Shown piece after piece: positions 23,795 through 32,705 of a stretch of 39,854 bases of DNA. The notes beneath the pieces were generated by a model, which worked only from the letters and a program-made list of their open reading frames with translations, did not search any database and was not told the DNA's origin. The number at the start of each line of letters is the position of its first letter. Within the stretch, counting starts at the first letter, position 1. The DNA comes from JABIBT01 sp964471565 (GTDB lineage Archaea; Nanobdellota; Nanobdellia; SCGC-AAA011-G17; PNOQ01). Position numbers and translations under genes: made by a program. The stretch is taken from contig CAYYFK010000006.1 of assembly GCA_964471565.1 (NCBI GenBank), positions 1-39,854 on the forward strand. Direction: 5' to 3'.

Positions 23795-25078
23795 GTGTTA
23801 TATGTTAAATTTATAAAGGAAAATTGCAATTTATTGAAGAACTCATTAAAAAAAAGAGGGCATGAGGAAAAAGTAGAGTGGCTTGATATCATTTTAGAAA
23901 GAGACAAGAAATGGAGAGCACTAAAACAAAAAGCTGACAAACTAAGACAAAAAAGGAACGAACTTACTAACAAAATAAGAGAACTAAAATCTCAAAAAAA
24001 ACATTTTGATCTAATTTTAAAACAAGCACAATCAATTCCTGGAAAAATCGCTCTTATGGAAAATGAAATGACTGAATTAAAAAAACAAATTGATTCATAT
24101 TTAGAAAAATTACCAAATATACTTCATGAAAAGGTCCCATTAGGAAAAGATGAAAAAGATAATGTTCCATTTAAATTTTTTAAGGAAAGACCGAGCGATA
24201 ATCTAGAATTATTAAATCACTCAGATTTATTAGAGAAAACAGATTTAGCAAACTTTGATGCAGGAAGAACAAATTCCGGGCAAGGGTTTAATTATCTTAC
24301 AGGAGAACTAGCAGAACTAGATTTAGCATTGCAACGATTTGGGATTGATTTCCTTCTAAAAAAAGGATTTCAAGTAGTTGTTCCTCCACTTGCTCTAAAT
24401 AAAAAAGCACTATGTGGGACAGTACCGTTAGATGAATTTAAAGATGTAATTTATAAAATAGAGGATGAAGATTTATATTTAATTGCAACAGCAGAGCAAC
24501 CATTGGTTTCTTTAAACTCAAACAAAACGTTTAGTAAAGAAGATCTTCCTATAAAGATTTGTGCAATAACTCCTTGTTTTAGAAAAGAAATTGGTTCTAG
24601 GGGAGTAGATACAAAAGGACTATTTAGAATGCATCAATTTAACAAAGTAGAACAAGTTATAGTATCCGATCAGGAAAGTTCCTATGATCTACTTGAAGAA
24701 ATGGAATCTATAACTGAAGAGTTTTTCAAGAAATTAGAGATACCATTTAGAGTAATTGAAATTTGCTCAGGAGATCTTGGACCAAAACAAACTAAACAAT
24801 ATGACATAGAGGCATGGTTTCCAAGGCAACAAGAATATCAAGAAGTGACTTCTGCAAGTAATACAGGAGAATATCAATCGGCAACATTAAATATAAAATA
24901 CACGGAAGGAGAAGAAAAGAAATTCTGTCACTTATTAAATAATACAATGGTAGCAACATCAAGAGCAATGGTAGCAATAATAGAGAATTTTCAAAATAAA
25001 AACGGAACAATAACAATACCAAAAGCTTTAAGAAAATATATGAATGGAAAAAAGAAAATTGGGGGATTCAAAAAATGA
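23795..25078 (+). CDS. serS: Seryl-tRNA synthetase
   Basis: Class II synthetase charging tRNA-Ser, bacterial/eukaryotic-like (not the rare methanogenic) form, 427 residues. The N-terminal antiparallel coiled-coil arm spans about 30-105. Motif 2 is CFRKEIGSRGVDTKGLFRMH and motif 3 is NTMVATSRAMVAIIEN. The Ser-binding TAEQP is present. The start is GTG: ATTTATATAA at 23763-23772 lies ~27 nt upstream, so the mRNA is leaderless. A nearby ATG (23802) is out of frame. The stop overlaps the next gene by 4 nt. Confidence 0.96.
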   Translation: MLYVKFIKENCNLLKNSLKKRGHEEKVEWLDIILERDKKWRALKQKADKLRQKRNELTNKIRELKSQKKHFDLILKQAQSIPGKIALMENEMTELKKQIDSYLEKLPNILHEKVPLGKDEKDNVPFKFFKERPSDNLELLNHSDLLEKTDLANFDAGRTNSGQGFNYLTGELAELDLALQRFGIDFLLKKGFQVVVPPLALNKKALCGTVPLDEFKDVIYKIEDEDLYLIATAEQPLVSLNSNKTFSKEDLPIKICAITPCFRKEIGSRGVDTKGLFRMHQFNKVEQVIVSDQESSYDLLEEMESITEEFFKKLEIPFRVIEICSGDLGPKQTKQYDIEAWFPRQQEYQEVTSASNTGEYQSATLNIKYTEGEEKKFCHLLNNTMVATSRAMVAIIENFQNKNGTITIPKALRKYMNGKKKIGGFKK

Positions 25079-25326
25079 AAGAAAATGAAGAGTTCAATTT
25101 ATATAACGAGAAAAGTAGAGAAGAACTATCCGATGCAGATGAATTAGATCCAGAAGAAGCTGGATTTATGAAGGGATATGATGAAGATTCAAATCCTGCA
25201 GAGTGTGCAAATTGTGAGAAAGTTCTTGAGGAACATTTTGTGGAAAAACAAATAAGCGAAGAAACATATCGTTTTTGTAGCGATGAATGTGCAGATAAAT
25301 TTGAAAGACAAAAAGAGCACGTATAA
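25075..25326 (+). CDS. Small acidic zinc-binding protein (TRASH/YHS-like)
   Basis: An 83-residue acidic protein. Residues ~43-75 carry ECANCEKVL and RFCSDECADKF, the CxxC...CxxxC pattern of TRASH/YHS-like treble-clef modules. The N-terminus (DELDPEEAGFMKGYDED) is a conserved-looking acidic peptide. Function is unknown; similar small proteins are common in DPANN genomes. It overlaps serS by 4 nt (ATGA), so its expression follows serS. Confidence 0.75.
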   Translation: MKENEEFNLYNEKSREELSDADELDPEEAGFMKGYDEDSNPAECANCEKVLEEHFVEKQISEETYRFCSDECADKFERQKEHV

Positions 25327-25407
25327 TTAAAACAAGAATTTTTTATTAGATACTTCTATCTTATTTTTTTCAAAAGATTTAAATAAGCCCTTTTCACGGC
25401 AAATATT

Positions 25408-27651
25408 ATGGTCGAATTAATAATAACAGAAAAACCGACGGCTGCAGGGAAGATAGCAACTGCTCTAGCAGACACAACACCAATAAAACATACTAAGGGA
25501 AAAGCGGTTTATTATGAAATAACCCATAACAAGAAAAAAATTTACGTTGGTTGCGCCGTAGGCCATTTATTTGGATTAGCAGAAGAAAAAAAATCGACAT
25601 GGAGCAATTACCCAACATTCGATATTTCCTGGCATCCAAAATTCGAAATTGAGAAAAATTCAGCTTATACCAAGGCTTACCTTTCCTTATTAAAACAATT
25701 AGGGAAGAAATCAGATACACTCACGGTAGCCACAGATTACGATACAGAAGGAGCAGTTATTGGTTATACTGTTGTAAAATATGGTTTGGGAAAAGACAAT
25801 GCTCAAAGAATGAAGTTCTCTACCTTAACAAAAGATGAGCTGATTGAATCATATAAAAAAGCAAATAAGAAACTAGATTTCGGAATGATTGATGCAGGAG
25901 TAACTAGACACAACTTAGATTGGTTCTATGGAATTAATCTAACAAAAGCATTAACCATGGCAATAAAAAATGCACATGGATATTTTAGAATTTTATCAAC
26001 TGGGCGTGTTCAGGGTCCAACTCTAAAAATAATTTCTCAAAGAGAAGAAGAAATTAAAAAATTTGTTCCAGAAAAATATTGGGAAATATATTTGGATGGA
26101 TTATACAAAAAACACGATATATTGGCAGAACATAAAAAAGGCAAATTCAAAAATAAAAAAGATGTTTCTGAAATACTAAAAAAAACAAAGGGAAAAAAAG
26201 CAATAATCGATGAGGTTAAAAAAACAACACAAAAACAGAACCCCCCATTCCCATTTGATTTAACAACATTACAAACAGAAGCATTTAGGCATTTACATCT
26301 AACACCAAAAATAACTGCACAACTTGCTCAAGAGCTATACATTTCAGGATTAATTTCATATCCAAGAACTTCATCTCAAAAATTGCCAGTTGCTATTGGC
26401 TATAAAAAAATAATCAAGCTTCTAAGTAAACAAAAAGAATATTCTGGAGATTGTGAAGAATTACTAAAAAAAGCATTAAAGCCAAATGAAGGAAAAAAAA
26501 CTGATCCTGCCCACCCAGCAATTTATCCAACAGGAGAAAAAGAAGCAATTTCTGGAAAAAAAGGTCAACTTTATGATTTAATAGTTAGAAGATTTTTAGC
26601 AGTATTTGGAGAACCAGCAAAAAGACAAACAATTTCAATTTTTATAGACGTAAACAAAGAAGTATTTCATTTAACTGGAACTACAACTTTGGAGAAAGGA
26701 TGGCACACTCTCTACGGAAAATATGCTAAATTCAAGGAAGAAGAACTTCCAGAGATAAATAAGGGAGAAGAAATAAAAGTTAAAAAAATATTTGATGAAG
26801 AAAAAGAAACACAACCTCCTAAAAGATATTCTCAGGCTTCCTTACTAAAAGAGATGGAAAAAAGAAACTTAGGAACAAAAGCTACAAGGGCAGGAATAAT
26901 AGACACCCTATATGAAAGAGACTATGTTCAAAATCAACCAATGGAAGCTACAGATTTAGGTATCAAATTAATTAAGACACTGAAGAAATATTCTCCAGAA
27001 ATTATAGATGAAAAATTAACAAGAGAATTTGAAGAAGACATGGAAGCAATCAAAGAAGGGAAAACAAAAAAAGAAAAAGTAATTGAAAACGCCAAAAAAT
27101 CTTTAACTAAAATATTAAATAATTTTAAGAAAAATGAGAAAAAAGTAGGGGAAGAGATGGCAAAGGCATCTAAAGAAACACAAATAAAAGCAACTCTTGT
27201 AGGAAAATGCCCTGCCTGTGAAAAGGGAGAATTATACCTAAGGAGAGGGAGATTTGGGAATTTTATTGCCTGTAACAAATATCCAGATTGTAAAACAATT
27301 TTTTCTACACCTCAAAACCTAATCAAGCCAACTAAAGAAATATGTGAAGTATGCGGACTACCAAAAATTCAGATAATAAAAAAAAGAAGAGCACCACAAA
27401 TTATTTGTATAGGGCCCAAATGCCCAGCCAAGCTTAAAGATTATCCTAAAGAAAAATTAAAAGAAATGGAAGATATTGAGTCTGGCAAACTAACAAAGAA
27501 ATGCCCTAAGTGCGATGATGGTACATTAAAAGTAAGAAGATCTGTTTATGGTTCTTTTATAGCATGCGATCAATATCCAAAATGTAGATATGTTGAAGAT
27601 AATGATAAAAAAGAAGATAAGAAAAAAACTAAATCAAAAAACAAGTCCTAA
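25408..27651 (+). CDS. topA: DNA topoisomerase I (type IA)
   Basis: Relaxes negative supercoils by cleaving one strand, 747 residues. TOPRIM has Glu8 (IITEKPTAAGKIA) and ATDYDTEGAVIG with D110, D112 and E114. The usual DREGE arginine is Thr here. The catalytic Tyr318 and Arg320 are in LISYPRTSSQ. The C-terminus carries three zinc modules: CPACEKGEL...CNKYPDC, CEVCG...CIGPKCP, and CPKCDDGTL...CDQYPKC, followed by a Lys-rich tail. ATTTAAAT at 25377-25384 fits a leaderless start. Its 3' end overlaps the convergent radB gene by 18 nt. Confidence 0.96.
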   Translation: MVELIITEKPTAAGKIATALADTTPIKHTKGKAVYYEITHNKKKIYVGCAVGHLFGLAEEKKSTWSNYPTFDISWHPKFEIEKNSAYTKAYLSLLKQLGKKSDTLTVATDYDTEGAVIGYTVVKYGLGKDNAQRMKFSTLTKDELIESYKKANKKLDFGMIDAGVTRHNLDWFYGINLTKALTMAIKNAHGYFRILSTGRVQGPTLKIISQREEEIKKFVPEKYWEIYLDGLYKKHDILAEHKKGKFKNKKDVSEILKKTKGKKAIIDEVKKTTQKQNPPFPFDLTTLQTEAFRHLHLTPKITAQLAQELYISGLISYPRTSSQKLPVAIGYKKIIKLLSKQKEYSGDCEELLKKALKPNEGKKTDPAHPAIYPTGEKEAISGKKGQLYDLIVRRFLAVFGEPAKRQTISIFIDVNKEVFHLTGTTTLEKGWHTLYGKYAKFKEEELPEINKGEEIKVKKIFDEEKETQPPKRYSQASLLKEMEKRNLGTKATRAGIIDTLYERDYVQNQPMEATDLGIKLIKTLKKYSPEIIDEKLTREFEEDMEAIKEGKTKKEKVIENAKKSLTKILNNFKKNEKKVGEEMAKASKETQIKATLVGKCPACEKGELYLRRGRFGNFIACNKYPDCKTIFSTPQNLIKPTKEICEVCGLPKIQIIKKRRAPQIICIGPKCPAKLKDYPKEKLKEMEDIESGKLTKKCPKCDDGTLKVRRSVYGSFIACDQYPKCRYVEDNDKKEDKKKTKSKNKS

Positions 27652-28233
27652 ATTATCTATTTTAAATAAAATTTCTTCCTTCTCAGGTTTATGAAATACA
27701 ACTTTCCTAGGTTCAACTTCTAATTCTAAAATAGAATCTGAAAAATTTTTAATCATGTTCCCTCCAACAGTTTTTATTTTGCCTTCTTTATCAGAATAAA
27801 CTTGATTGGTAATTAAAACAGGGATTTTCATCTCGACAACATGTTTTAAACATCTCAACATTAAAATGGCCTTTTCGTTTACTTCAGTATAATTTTGATT
27901 ATGTAATCCATGTCTGTAAAAAAATCCAAAACTATCTATAACAACATAACAGAAATCTCCTTTCTTAACCAGCTCTTCAACATGATTCAACTTTTTAGTT
28001 TGGTCTTCAAAGCTACTAACAGAAATCACCATTATATTTTCTAATAATTTTTCATAATCACTATCCATTAACTTAATTCTATCAATGGAAAAACTCTTTT
28101 CTGTATCAAAAAATAATACTTTGCCTTTTTTAGCAAATTCCAAAGACGTTTGCATAGCTAAAGTACTTTTTCCAGAAGCGGAGGGACCATATATCAAACA
28201 TAGCCCATTTATATCAATATTTTCTTTTAACAT
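27634..28233 (-). CDS. radB: RadB-like RecA-family ATPase
   Basis: A 199-residue RecA-fold core. Walker A is YGPSASGKST (15-24), and Walker B-like is CYVVIDSFGFF. The end of the core shows PVLITNQVYSD and GGNMIKNFSDSILELE, the RadA/RadB L2-like region. It lacks the N-terminal HhH domain of RadA. RadB is a RadA paralogue thought to assist recombination; a KaiC-like ATPase is the alternative. It is divergent from metK, with a shared TTTAAA 25.5 nt from its ATG. Confidence 0.85.
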   Translation of the reverse strand: MLKENIDINGLCLIYGPSASGKSTLAMQTSLEFAKKGKVLFFDTEKSFSIDRIKLMDSDYEKLLENIMVISVSSFEDQTKKLNHVEELVKKGDFCYVVIDSFGFFYRHGLHNQNYTEVNEKAILMLRCLKHVVEMKIPVLITNQVYSDKEGKIKTVGGNMIKNFSDSILELEVEPRKVVFHKPEKEEILFKIDNLGLVF

Positions 28234-28255
28234 ATAGTTTAGAGTTTCATAAAGT

Positions 28256-28261
28256 TTTAAA
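28256..28261. promoter_or_regulatory. Bidirectional TATA core (radB / metK)
   Basis: TTTAAA whose midpoint is 26.5 nt from the metK ATG (28285) and 25.5 nt from the radB ATG (28233). This is the same 52-nt start-to-start geometry as at 13446 and 34619. Confidence 0.6.
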
Positions 28262-28284
28262 TAACTTATTAATTTCCCTTTTCA

Positions 28285-29415
28285 ATGAAGCGACTATTTA
28301 CCTCAGAATCAGTGACCGAAGGACACCCAGATAAGGTATGTGACCAGATTTCTGATACAATTTTAGATGAATGTTTGAAACAAGATACAAACTCTAGAGT
28401 GGCTGTAGAATGCCTAATAAAATCAGGATTAGTTGTAGTGGCTGGAGAAATAACAACAAAAGCACAATTAGATATAGAATATATAACTAGATTTGTTCTA
28501 AGAGCAATTGGGTATACTAAAGAAGAATATGGAATTGATGCAAACAATTGCAAGGTTATAACTCATATTGAAAAACAATCCCCAGATATATCTCAAGGAG
28601 TAACAGAGGGAGAAGGAGCATTTGAAGAACAAGGCGCAGGAGATCAAGGCATGATGTTTGGTTATGCTTCAAATGAAACAGAGGAATTAATGCCACTTCC
28701 AATTACGCTTGCCCATAAACTAATAGAGAAGCTAACCGAAGTTAGAAAAAGCGATGAACTAACTTATTTAAGGCCAGATGGGAAAGCACAAATTACTATA
28801 GAGTATGAAGAAAATCAACCAAAAAGAGCACATACAATTGTTCTTTCTACTCAACACAATGAAACTATTGAATATGAAAAATTAAAGTCAGATATTCTTG
28901 AAAAGATTATAAAACCTATTTGTAATGATTGGATAGATGAGGATACAAGATTTTTTATTAATCCTACTGGGAAATTTATTCTGGGTGGACCTTACGCAGA
29001 TGCAGGAGTTACAGGAAGAAAAATAATTGTTGACACTTACGGGGGAATGGGAAAACACGGGGGAGGAGCATTCTCTGGAAAAGATCCTTCAAAAGTAGAT
29101 AGAAGTGCAGCATATGCAGCAAGGTTTATAGCAAAAAATTTAGTTGCTAATAATCTTTGTAAGAAATGTGAAGTGGGGCTAAGTTATGCTATAGGGGTTG
29201 CTGAACCAGTAAGTATATTTGTAGACAGCTTTGGAACATCAGAAATGACAGAAGAAGAATTAGTTCAAATAGTTAAGAACAATTTCCCATTAAAACCAGC
29301 TAAAATAATTTCTTATTTTGATTTAAAAAATCCAATATATAAACCTACTTCTACACACGGCCATTTTGGTAATAATAATTATTCTTGGGAAAAGATAATA
29401 GAAATAAAAAAATAA
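28285..29415 (+). CDS. metK: S-adenosylmethionine synthetase, bacterial type
   Basis: Makes S-adenosylmethionine from methionine and ATP, 376 residues. It has the bacterial/eukaryotic MAT signatures: TSESVTEGHPDKVCDQISD (with H14 and D16), the GAGDQGMMFGYAS loop, and GGAFSGKDPSKVDRSAAY. Most archaea use a distinct archaeal MAT family, so the gene probably came from bacteria by transfer, a pattern seen in other DPANN. All core catalytic motifs are intact. It is leaderless by its TTTAAA spacing and divergent from radB. Confidence 0.96.
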   Translation: MKRLFTSESVTEGHPDKVCDQISDTILDECLKQDTNSRVAVECLIKSGLVVVAGEITTKAQLDIEYITRFVLRAIGYTKEEYGIDANNCKVITHIEKQSPDISQGVTEGEGAFEEQGAGDQGMMFGYASNETEELMPLPITLAHKLIEKLTEVRKSDELTYLRPDGKAQITIEYEENQPKRAHTIVLSTQHNETIEYEKLKSDILEKIIKPICNDWIDEDTRFFINPTGKFILGGPYADAGVTGRKIIVDTYGGMGKHGGGAFSGKDPSKVDRSAAYAARFIAKNLVANNLCKKCEVGLSYAIGVAEPVSIFVDSFGTSEMTEEELVQIVKNNFPLKPAKIISYFDLKNPIYKPTSTHGHFGNNNYSWEKIIEIKK

Positions 29416-29423
29416 AAAAAGGT

Positions 29424-29741
29424 TTATTTTTTAGCTAAATCGAAAACTGATTTAAGTGCTACTACAATTGTTGCAGGTGCAAACAATCCTACTAAGTTAC
29501 CGAATAGTTCGGATAAATAGGGTACTGCACTTAGACTAGCTCCAGCAAAGGCACCAACAATAACTAGTACAACACCAGCATATAGGAATTTTTGAGTTTC
29601 TTTTTCAGAAATATTCAAAAGTCCAATTACGATACCTAAAATAACTAGTAGCCATTCCAAACCTGCAAATGGGTAAAATGCAAAGACTAGCGCAAGTAAA
29701 ACACCAATCAAAAATGCCCATCCACCAAGCGTATTTGCCAC
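29424..29741 (-). CDS. Small four-helix membrane protein
   Basis: A 105-residue very hydrophobic protein with about four transmembrane helices (8-24, 28-43, 53-69, 81-99), small-residue rich (Gly/Ala), ending DLAKK. It starts at GTG with AAGGAGGTG ideally placed 5 nt upstream, so this is a leadered, well-translated gene. No family name is known to me; similar short proteins recur in DPANN genomes. Its stop lies 8 nt from the convergent metK stop. Confidence 0.7.
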   Translation of the reverse strand: MANTLGGWAFLIGVLLALVFAFYPFAGLEWLLVILGIVIGLLNISEKETQKFLYAGVVLVIVGAFAGASLSAVPYLSELFGNLVGLFAPATIVVALKSVFDLAKK

Positions 29742-29834
29742 TTTTTCACCTCCTTAATGATTATAATCTACTATAATCCTTATTTTTTTCTTTTTTAAAG
29801 ATTTTGATTTTTAAACGAAACATTTATATACGAC

Positions 29835-29859
29835 TTGTATATACACCCCGTATACACAA
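29835..29859 (+). promoter_or_regulatory. Candidate operator of the AbrB-like gene
   Basis: TTGTATATAC-ACCCC-GTATACACAA, two 10-nt arms with one mismatch. It lies between the TATA element (CATTTATATA, 29821-29830) and the ATG at 29861, so it covers the transcription start. Autoregulation by the AbrB-like product is likely. Confidence 0.5.
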
Positions 29860-29860
29860 A

Positions 29861-30220
29861 ATGAAAACAATAATTGATGCAAGAATTTTATGTAACGGAT
29901 GCAATATTAAAACTAATCCAAGGTATGAATTAAGAAAAGGATTTCAAATAAGATTTCACGAATGTCCAAAGTGTGAAGAAAGATTCTATAATCCATTAGA
30001 TTTAAAACAGTATCAAGAATTCCAAAAATTAAAACAAAGAGAATTCGAAGTTAAACTAAGGATGGTAGGAAATTCATTTTCAGTAACAATCCCAAAAGAG
30101 ATTATAGAGTTCGAAGGAAAATTTAGACAAATGGAAAAAGAAATGGATCAAATGATGAGATTATGTTTAGAGGAACCAAACAAATTGTCTTTAAGATTTA
30201 GAAAAATAATGGAGAAATAA
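29861..30220 (+). CDS. Zinc-ribbon plus AbrB-like regulator
   Basis: A 119-residue protein. Cys pairs at 11/14 (LCNGC) and 35/38 (ECPKC) form a zinc ribbon. Residues ~66-84 (LRMVGNSFSVTIPKEII) are a SpoVT/AbrB-type swapped-hairpin DNA-binding motif. A Met/Lys-rich helical tail follows. An earlier in-frame ATG (29804) would put the TATA box inside the gene, so I start at 29861. An inverted repeat covers its transcription start. The stop is 1 nt before the cdc48 ATG, so it is the first gene of a cdc48 operon and may control CDC48 levels. Confidence 0.75.
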   Translation: MKTIIDARILCNGCNIKTNPRYELRKGFQIRFHECPKCEERFYNPLDLKQYQEFQKLKQREFEVKLRMVGNSFSVTIPKEIIEFEGKFRQMEKEMDQMMRLCLEEPNKLSLRFRKIMEK

Positions 30221-30221
30221 A

Positions 30222-32513
30222 ATGGCAGCAAAGAAAGAAATCGAATTAAGGGTTCAAGAGGCAATGCAAGAAGAAGCATACAAAGGAATAGTCAGAATTG
30301 ATTCTCAGGACATGAAAGAAATAGGAATACATGCTGGAGACATTGTAGAAATAGAAGGTTCCAGAAAAACAGTTGGAATAGCGGATAGAGCATATCCTAC
30401 TGACGTAGGTGAATCCGTTATAAGAATGGATGGTATTTTAAGAAAGAATGCTAGAATCGGATTAGGAGATCAGATTAAAGTAAGAAAGGCTCAAGTAAAA
30501 GAAGCAAAAAAAATTACAATTGCTCCCCCTCAACAAGGAGTAATGGTTCAAGCAGATCCAAGAATCTTCCAAAAGAGTTTATTAGGAAGAGTTGTATTAA
30601 AAGGAGATATTGTTTCTTTAGGCGGAGCAAGACGAAGACAGTCCACTTTATCAGGAAGCCCATTTGAAGATATTTTCTCAGATATTTTTGAACAATTACA
30701 ATCCGGATTTTTAGGAGGGATGGGAAGTTTAAAATTTGTAGTAGCGGACACAGCCCCAAAAGATGCAGTTATTATAACAGAAAATACACAAATTCAACTT
30801 AGTTCTAAAGCAATTGAAATCACAGAAGATGCCCCGATACCAGACGTAACTTACGAAGACATAGGAGGGTTATCAGACGAAATAACTAAAATAAGAGAAA
30901 TGGTCGAATTGCCCATGAAACACCCAGAGCTATTCAACAGATTAGGAATAGAACCTCCATCTGGAGTTTTGCTTCATGGTCCACCAGGAACCGGAAAAAC
31001 CCTATTAGCAAAAGCAGTAGCTAACGAGACAGATTCCAACTTTATGTTAATAAATGGACCAGAAATTATGAACAAGTTTTATGGAGAGTCTGAAAAGAAG
31101 ATTAGACAAATATTCGAAGAAGCTGCAGAGAAAGCACCCTCTATTATTTTCATAGATGAAATTGATGCTATCGCTCCAAAAAGAGAAGAAACAAGGGGAG
31201 AGGTAGAAAGGAGAGTTGTGGCGCAATTACTGACTATGATGGACGGTCTAAATAAAAGGGGCAACGTAACAGTCATTGGAGCAACTAATAGGCCAAATGC
31301 AATAGACGAAGCCTTGAGAAGACCAGGAAGGTTCGATAGGGAAATAATCTTTGGAGTTCCAAACAAAAAAGGAAGACTGGAAATTTTAAAGATTCATACA
31401 AGAAATATGCCACTAGCAAAAGATGTAGATATTGAGGCACTAGCTGAAATAACACATGGGTTTGTAGGTGCAGATCTTTCTTCATTAGCAAAAGAAGCAG
31501 CCATGAATGTTCTAAGAAGGATTATTCCAGAATTAAACCTAAAGGACAAGGTAGAGCTATCGGATGAATTACTAAATAAATTAATTATATATGATAAAGA
31601 TTTCAGAGATGCTCTAAGGTTAGTAAGACCCTCCGCTATGAGAGAAGTTTTAGTTGAAAAACCGAATATAAAATGGAAAGATATCGGAGGATTAGAAACA
31701 CTAAAACAAGAACTAAAAGAAGTTGTAGAATGGCCAATGGAGCATCCAGGTTCTTTTGAGAGAATGGGCATAAAGGCACCAAAAGGAGTTTTATTATACG
31801 GCCCACCAGGAACCGGAAAAACCCTATTAGCAAAAGCAGTAGCTAATGAAACAAATGCTAATTTCATATTAGTAAAAGGTCCAGAACTACTATCTATGTG
31901 GATGGGAGAATCTGAGAAAGGAATAAGAAAGATATTTGAAAAAGCCAGACAAGCTTCTCCAACAATAATATTTTTTGATGAAATAGATTCTATTGCATCT
32001 AAGAGAGGACTAGAAACTGGAGGAGCAAGAACAACAGAAAGAATGGTCAATCAAATATTAACTGAAATGGATGGCCTAGAAGAATTAAACGATGTAATCG
32101 TTATGGCTGCAACAAATAGACCAGATATAATGGATCCAGCCCTATTGCGTCCAGGAAGGTTTGATAGAATTTTGTTAGTAAATGTTCCAGACAAAAAGGC
32201 AAGAGAAGAAGTGTTTAGGGTACACACAGAAGGAATGCCACTTGCTAAAGATATAAAACTCTCAAACTTGGCAGAGAAAACAAAAAATTATGTTGGAGCT
32301 GACATAGAAGCAGTATGTAGGGAGGCAGCAATGCTTGCACTGAGGGAGGATCTAAATACCAAAGAGATAACAAGCAAACACTTTGAAGAGGCTCTTAAGA
32401 AGACCCAACCATCAATAAGAGATCAAGATATAAAGAAGTATGAAGAAATAGAGTCTCAATATTTAAGAACCGCAAGAGGCGCAGCATTACAAGAAATTAA
32501 TTATATGGGATAA
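30222..32513 (+). CDS. cdc48: CDC48/VAT AAA+ unfoldase
   Basis: A 763-residue type II AAA+ ATPase that unfolds proteins, probably for the 20S proteasome. The N-domain double-psi barrel is at ~1-90 and the four-stranded barrel at ~100-195. D1 has GPPGTGKT (~253-260) and IIFIDEID; D2 has GPPGTGKT (~527-534) and IIFFDEID. Arg fingers and sensor RPGRFDR occur in both rings. The DNA of the two Walker A regions is identical over 44 nt. The protein ends QEINYMG, resembling the PAC2 protein's tail. The ATG follows the AbrB-like gene's stop by one base. Confidence 0.97.
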   Translation: MAAKKEIELRVQEAMQEEAYKGIVRIDSQDMKEIGIHAGDIVEIEGSRKTVGIADRAYPTDVGESVIRMDGILRKNARIGLGDQIKVRKAQVKEAKKITIAPPQQGVMVQADPRIFQKSLLGRVVLKGDIVSLGGARRRQSTLSGSPFEDIFSDIFEQLQSGFLGGMGSLKFVVADTAPKDAVIITENTQIQLSSKAIEITEDAPIPDVTYEDIGGLSDEITKIREMVELPMKHPELFNRLGIEPPSGVLLHGPPGTGKTLLAKAVANETDSNFMLINGPEIMNKFYGESEKKIRQIFEEAAEKAPSIIFIDEIDAIAPKREETRGEVERRVVAQLLTMMDGLNKRGNVTVIGATNRPNAIDEALRRPGRFDREIIFGVPNKKGRLEILKIHTRNMPLAKDVDIEALAEITHGFVGADLSSLAKEAAMNVLRRIIPELNLKDKVELSDELLNKLIIYDKDFRDALRLVRPSAMREVLVEKPNIKWKDIGGLETLKQELKEVVEWPMEHPGSFERMGIKAPKGVLLYGPPGTGKTLLAKAVANETNANFILVKGPELLSMWMGESEKGIRKIFEKARQASPTIIFFDEIDSIASKRGLETGGARTTERMVNQILTEMDGLEELNDVIVMAATNRPDIMDPALLRPGRFDRILLVNVPDKKAREEVFRVHTEGMPLAKDIKLSNLAEKTKNYVGADIEAVCREAAMLALREDLNTKEITSKHFEEALKKTQPSIRDQDIKKYEEIESQYLRTARGAALQEINYMG
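30981..31024 (+). repeat. 44-nt direct repeat, D1 copy (Walker A of cdc48)
   Basis: Identical at every base to 31803-31846 in D2, including synonymous positions, while flanking codons differ. See the matching finding. Confidence 0.8.
31803..31846 (+). repeat. 44-nt direct repeat, D2 copy (Walker A of cdc48)
   Basis: Second exact copy of the 30981-31024 sequence, 822 nt downstream. Confidence 0.8.
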
Positions 32514-32552
32514 ATATATCCTTTTTATAATTCTAATTAAGTCTTAAAATCG

Positions 32553-32613
32553 TAGAAACATAAGTGTGAAGGAAGTGAAAGAATCCGAAGATCCAAACAC
32601 AACCAACACATAT
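32553..32613 (+). ncRNA. Candidate small RNA, repeat copy 1
   Basis: A ~61-nt sequence beginning TAGAAACATAAGTGTGAAGG and ending CCAACACATAT, nearly duplicated at 32706-32769. Indels differ between copies, so it is not conserved as protein. CTTTTTATAATTC (32521-32533) is a TATA-like element whose midpoint is ~26 nt before the first repeated base. The ends can pair (ATAAGTGT with ACACATAT, one mismatch). The class is unknown: no C/D boxes (RTGATGA/CTGA) are seen. Confidence 0.4.
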
Positions 32614-32705
32614 CTAGCATTGTATATCCCCTATATAAATCTTTCGATTTAGCTAAATTTTAAAAAATATCAATAAATTTACCGACGATAAAATCATGAA
32701 CACCT

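Noticed and set aside
25408..25760. TopA TOPRIM Thr instead of Arg as a sign of inactivation
   Set aside because: All metal-binding acids and the catalytic Tyr/Arg are kept; this position appears variable in DPANN enzymes as far as I recall.
29804..29860. Upstream ATG extension of the AbrB-like gene
   Set aside because: It would place the TATA box and operator within coding sequence, and the added residues lack domain-like sequence.
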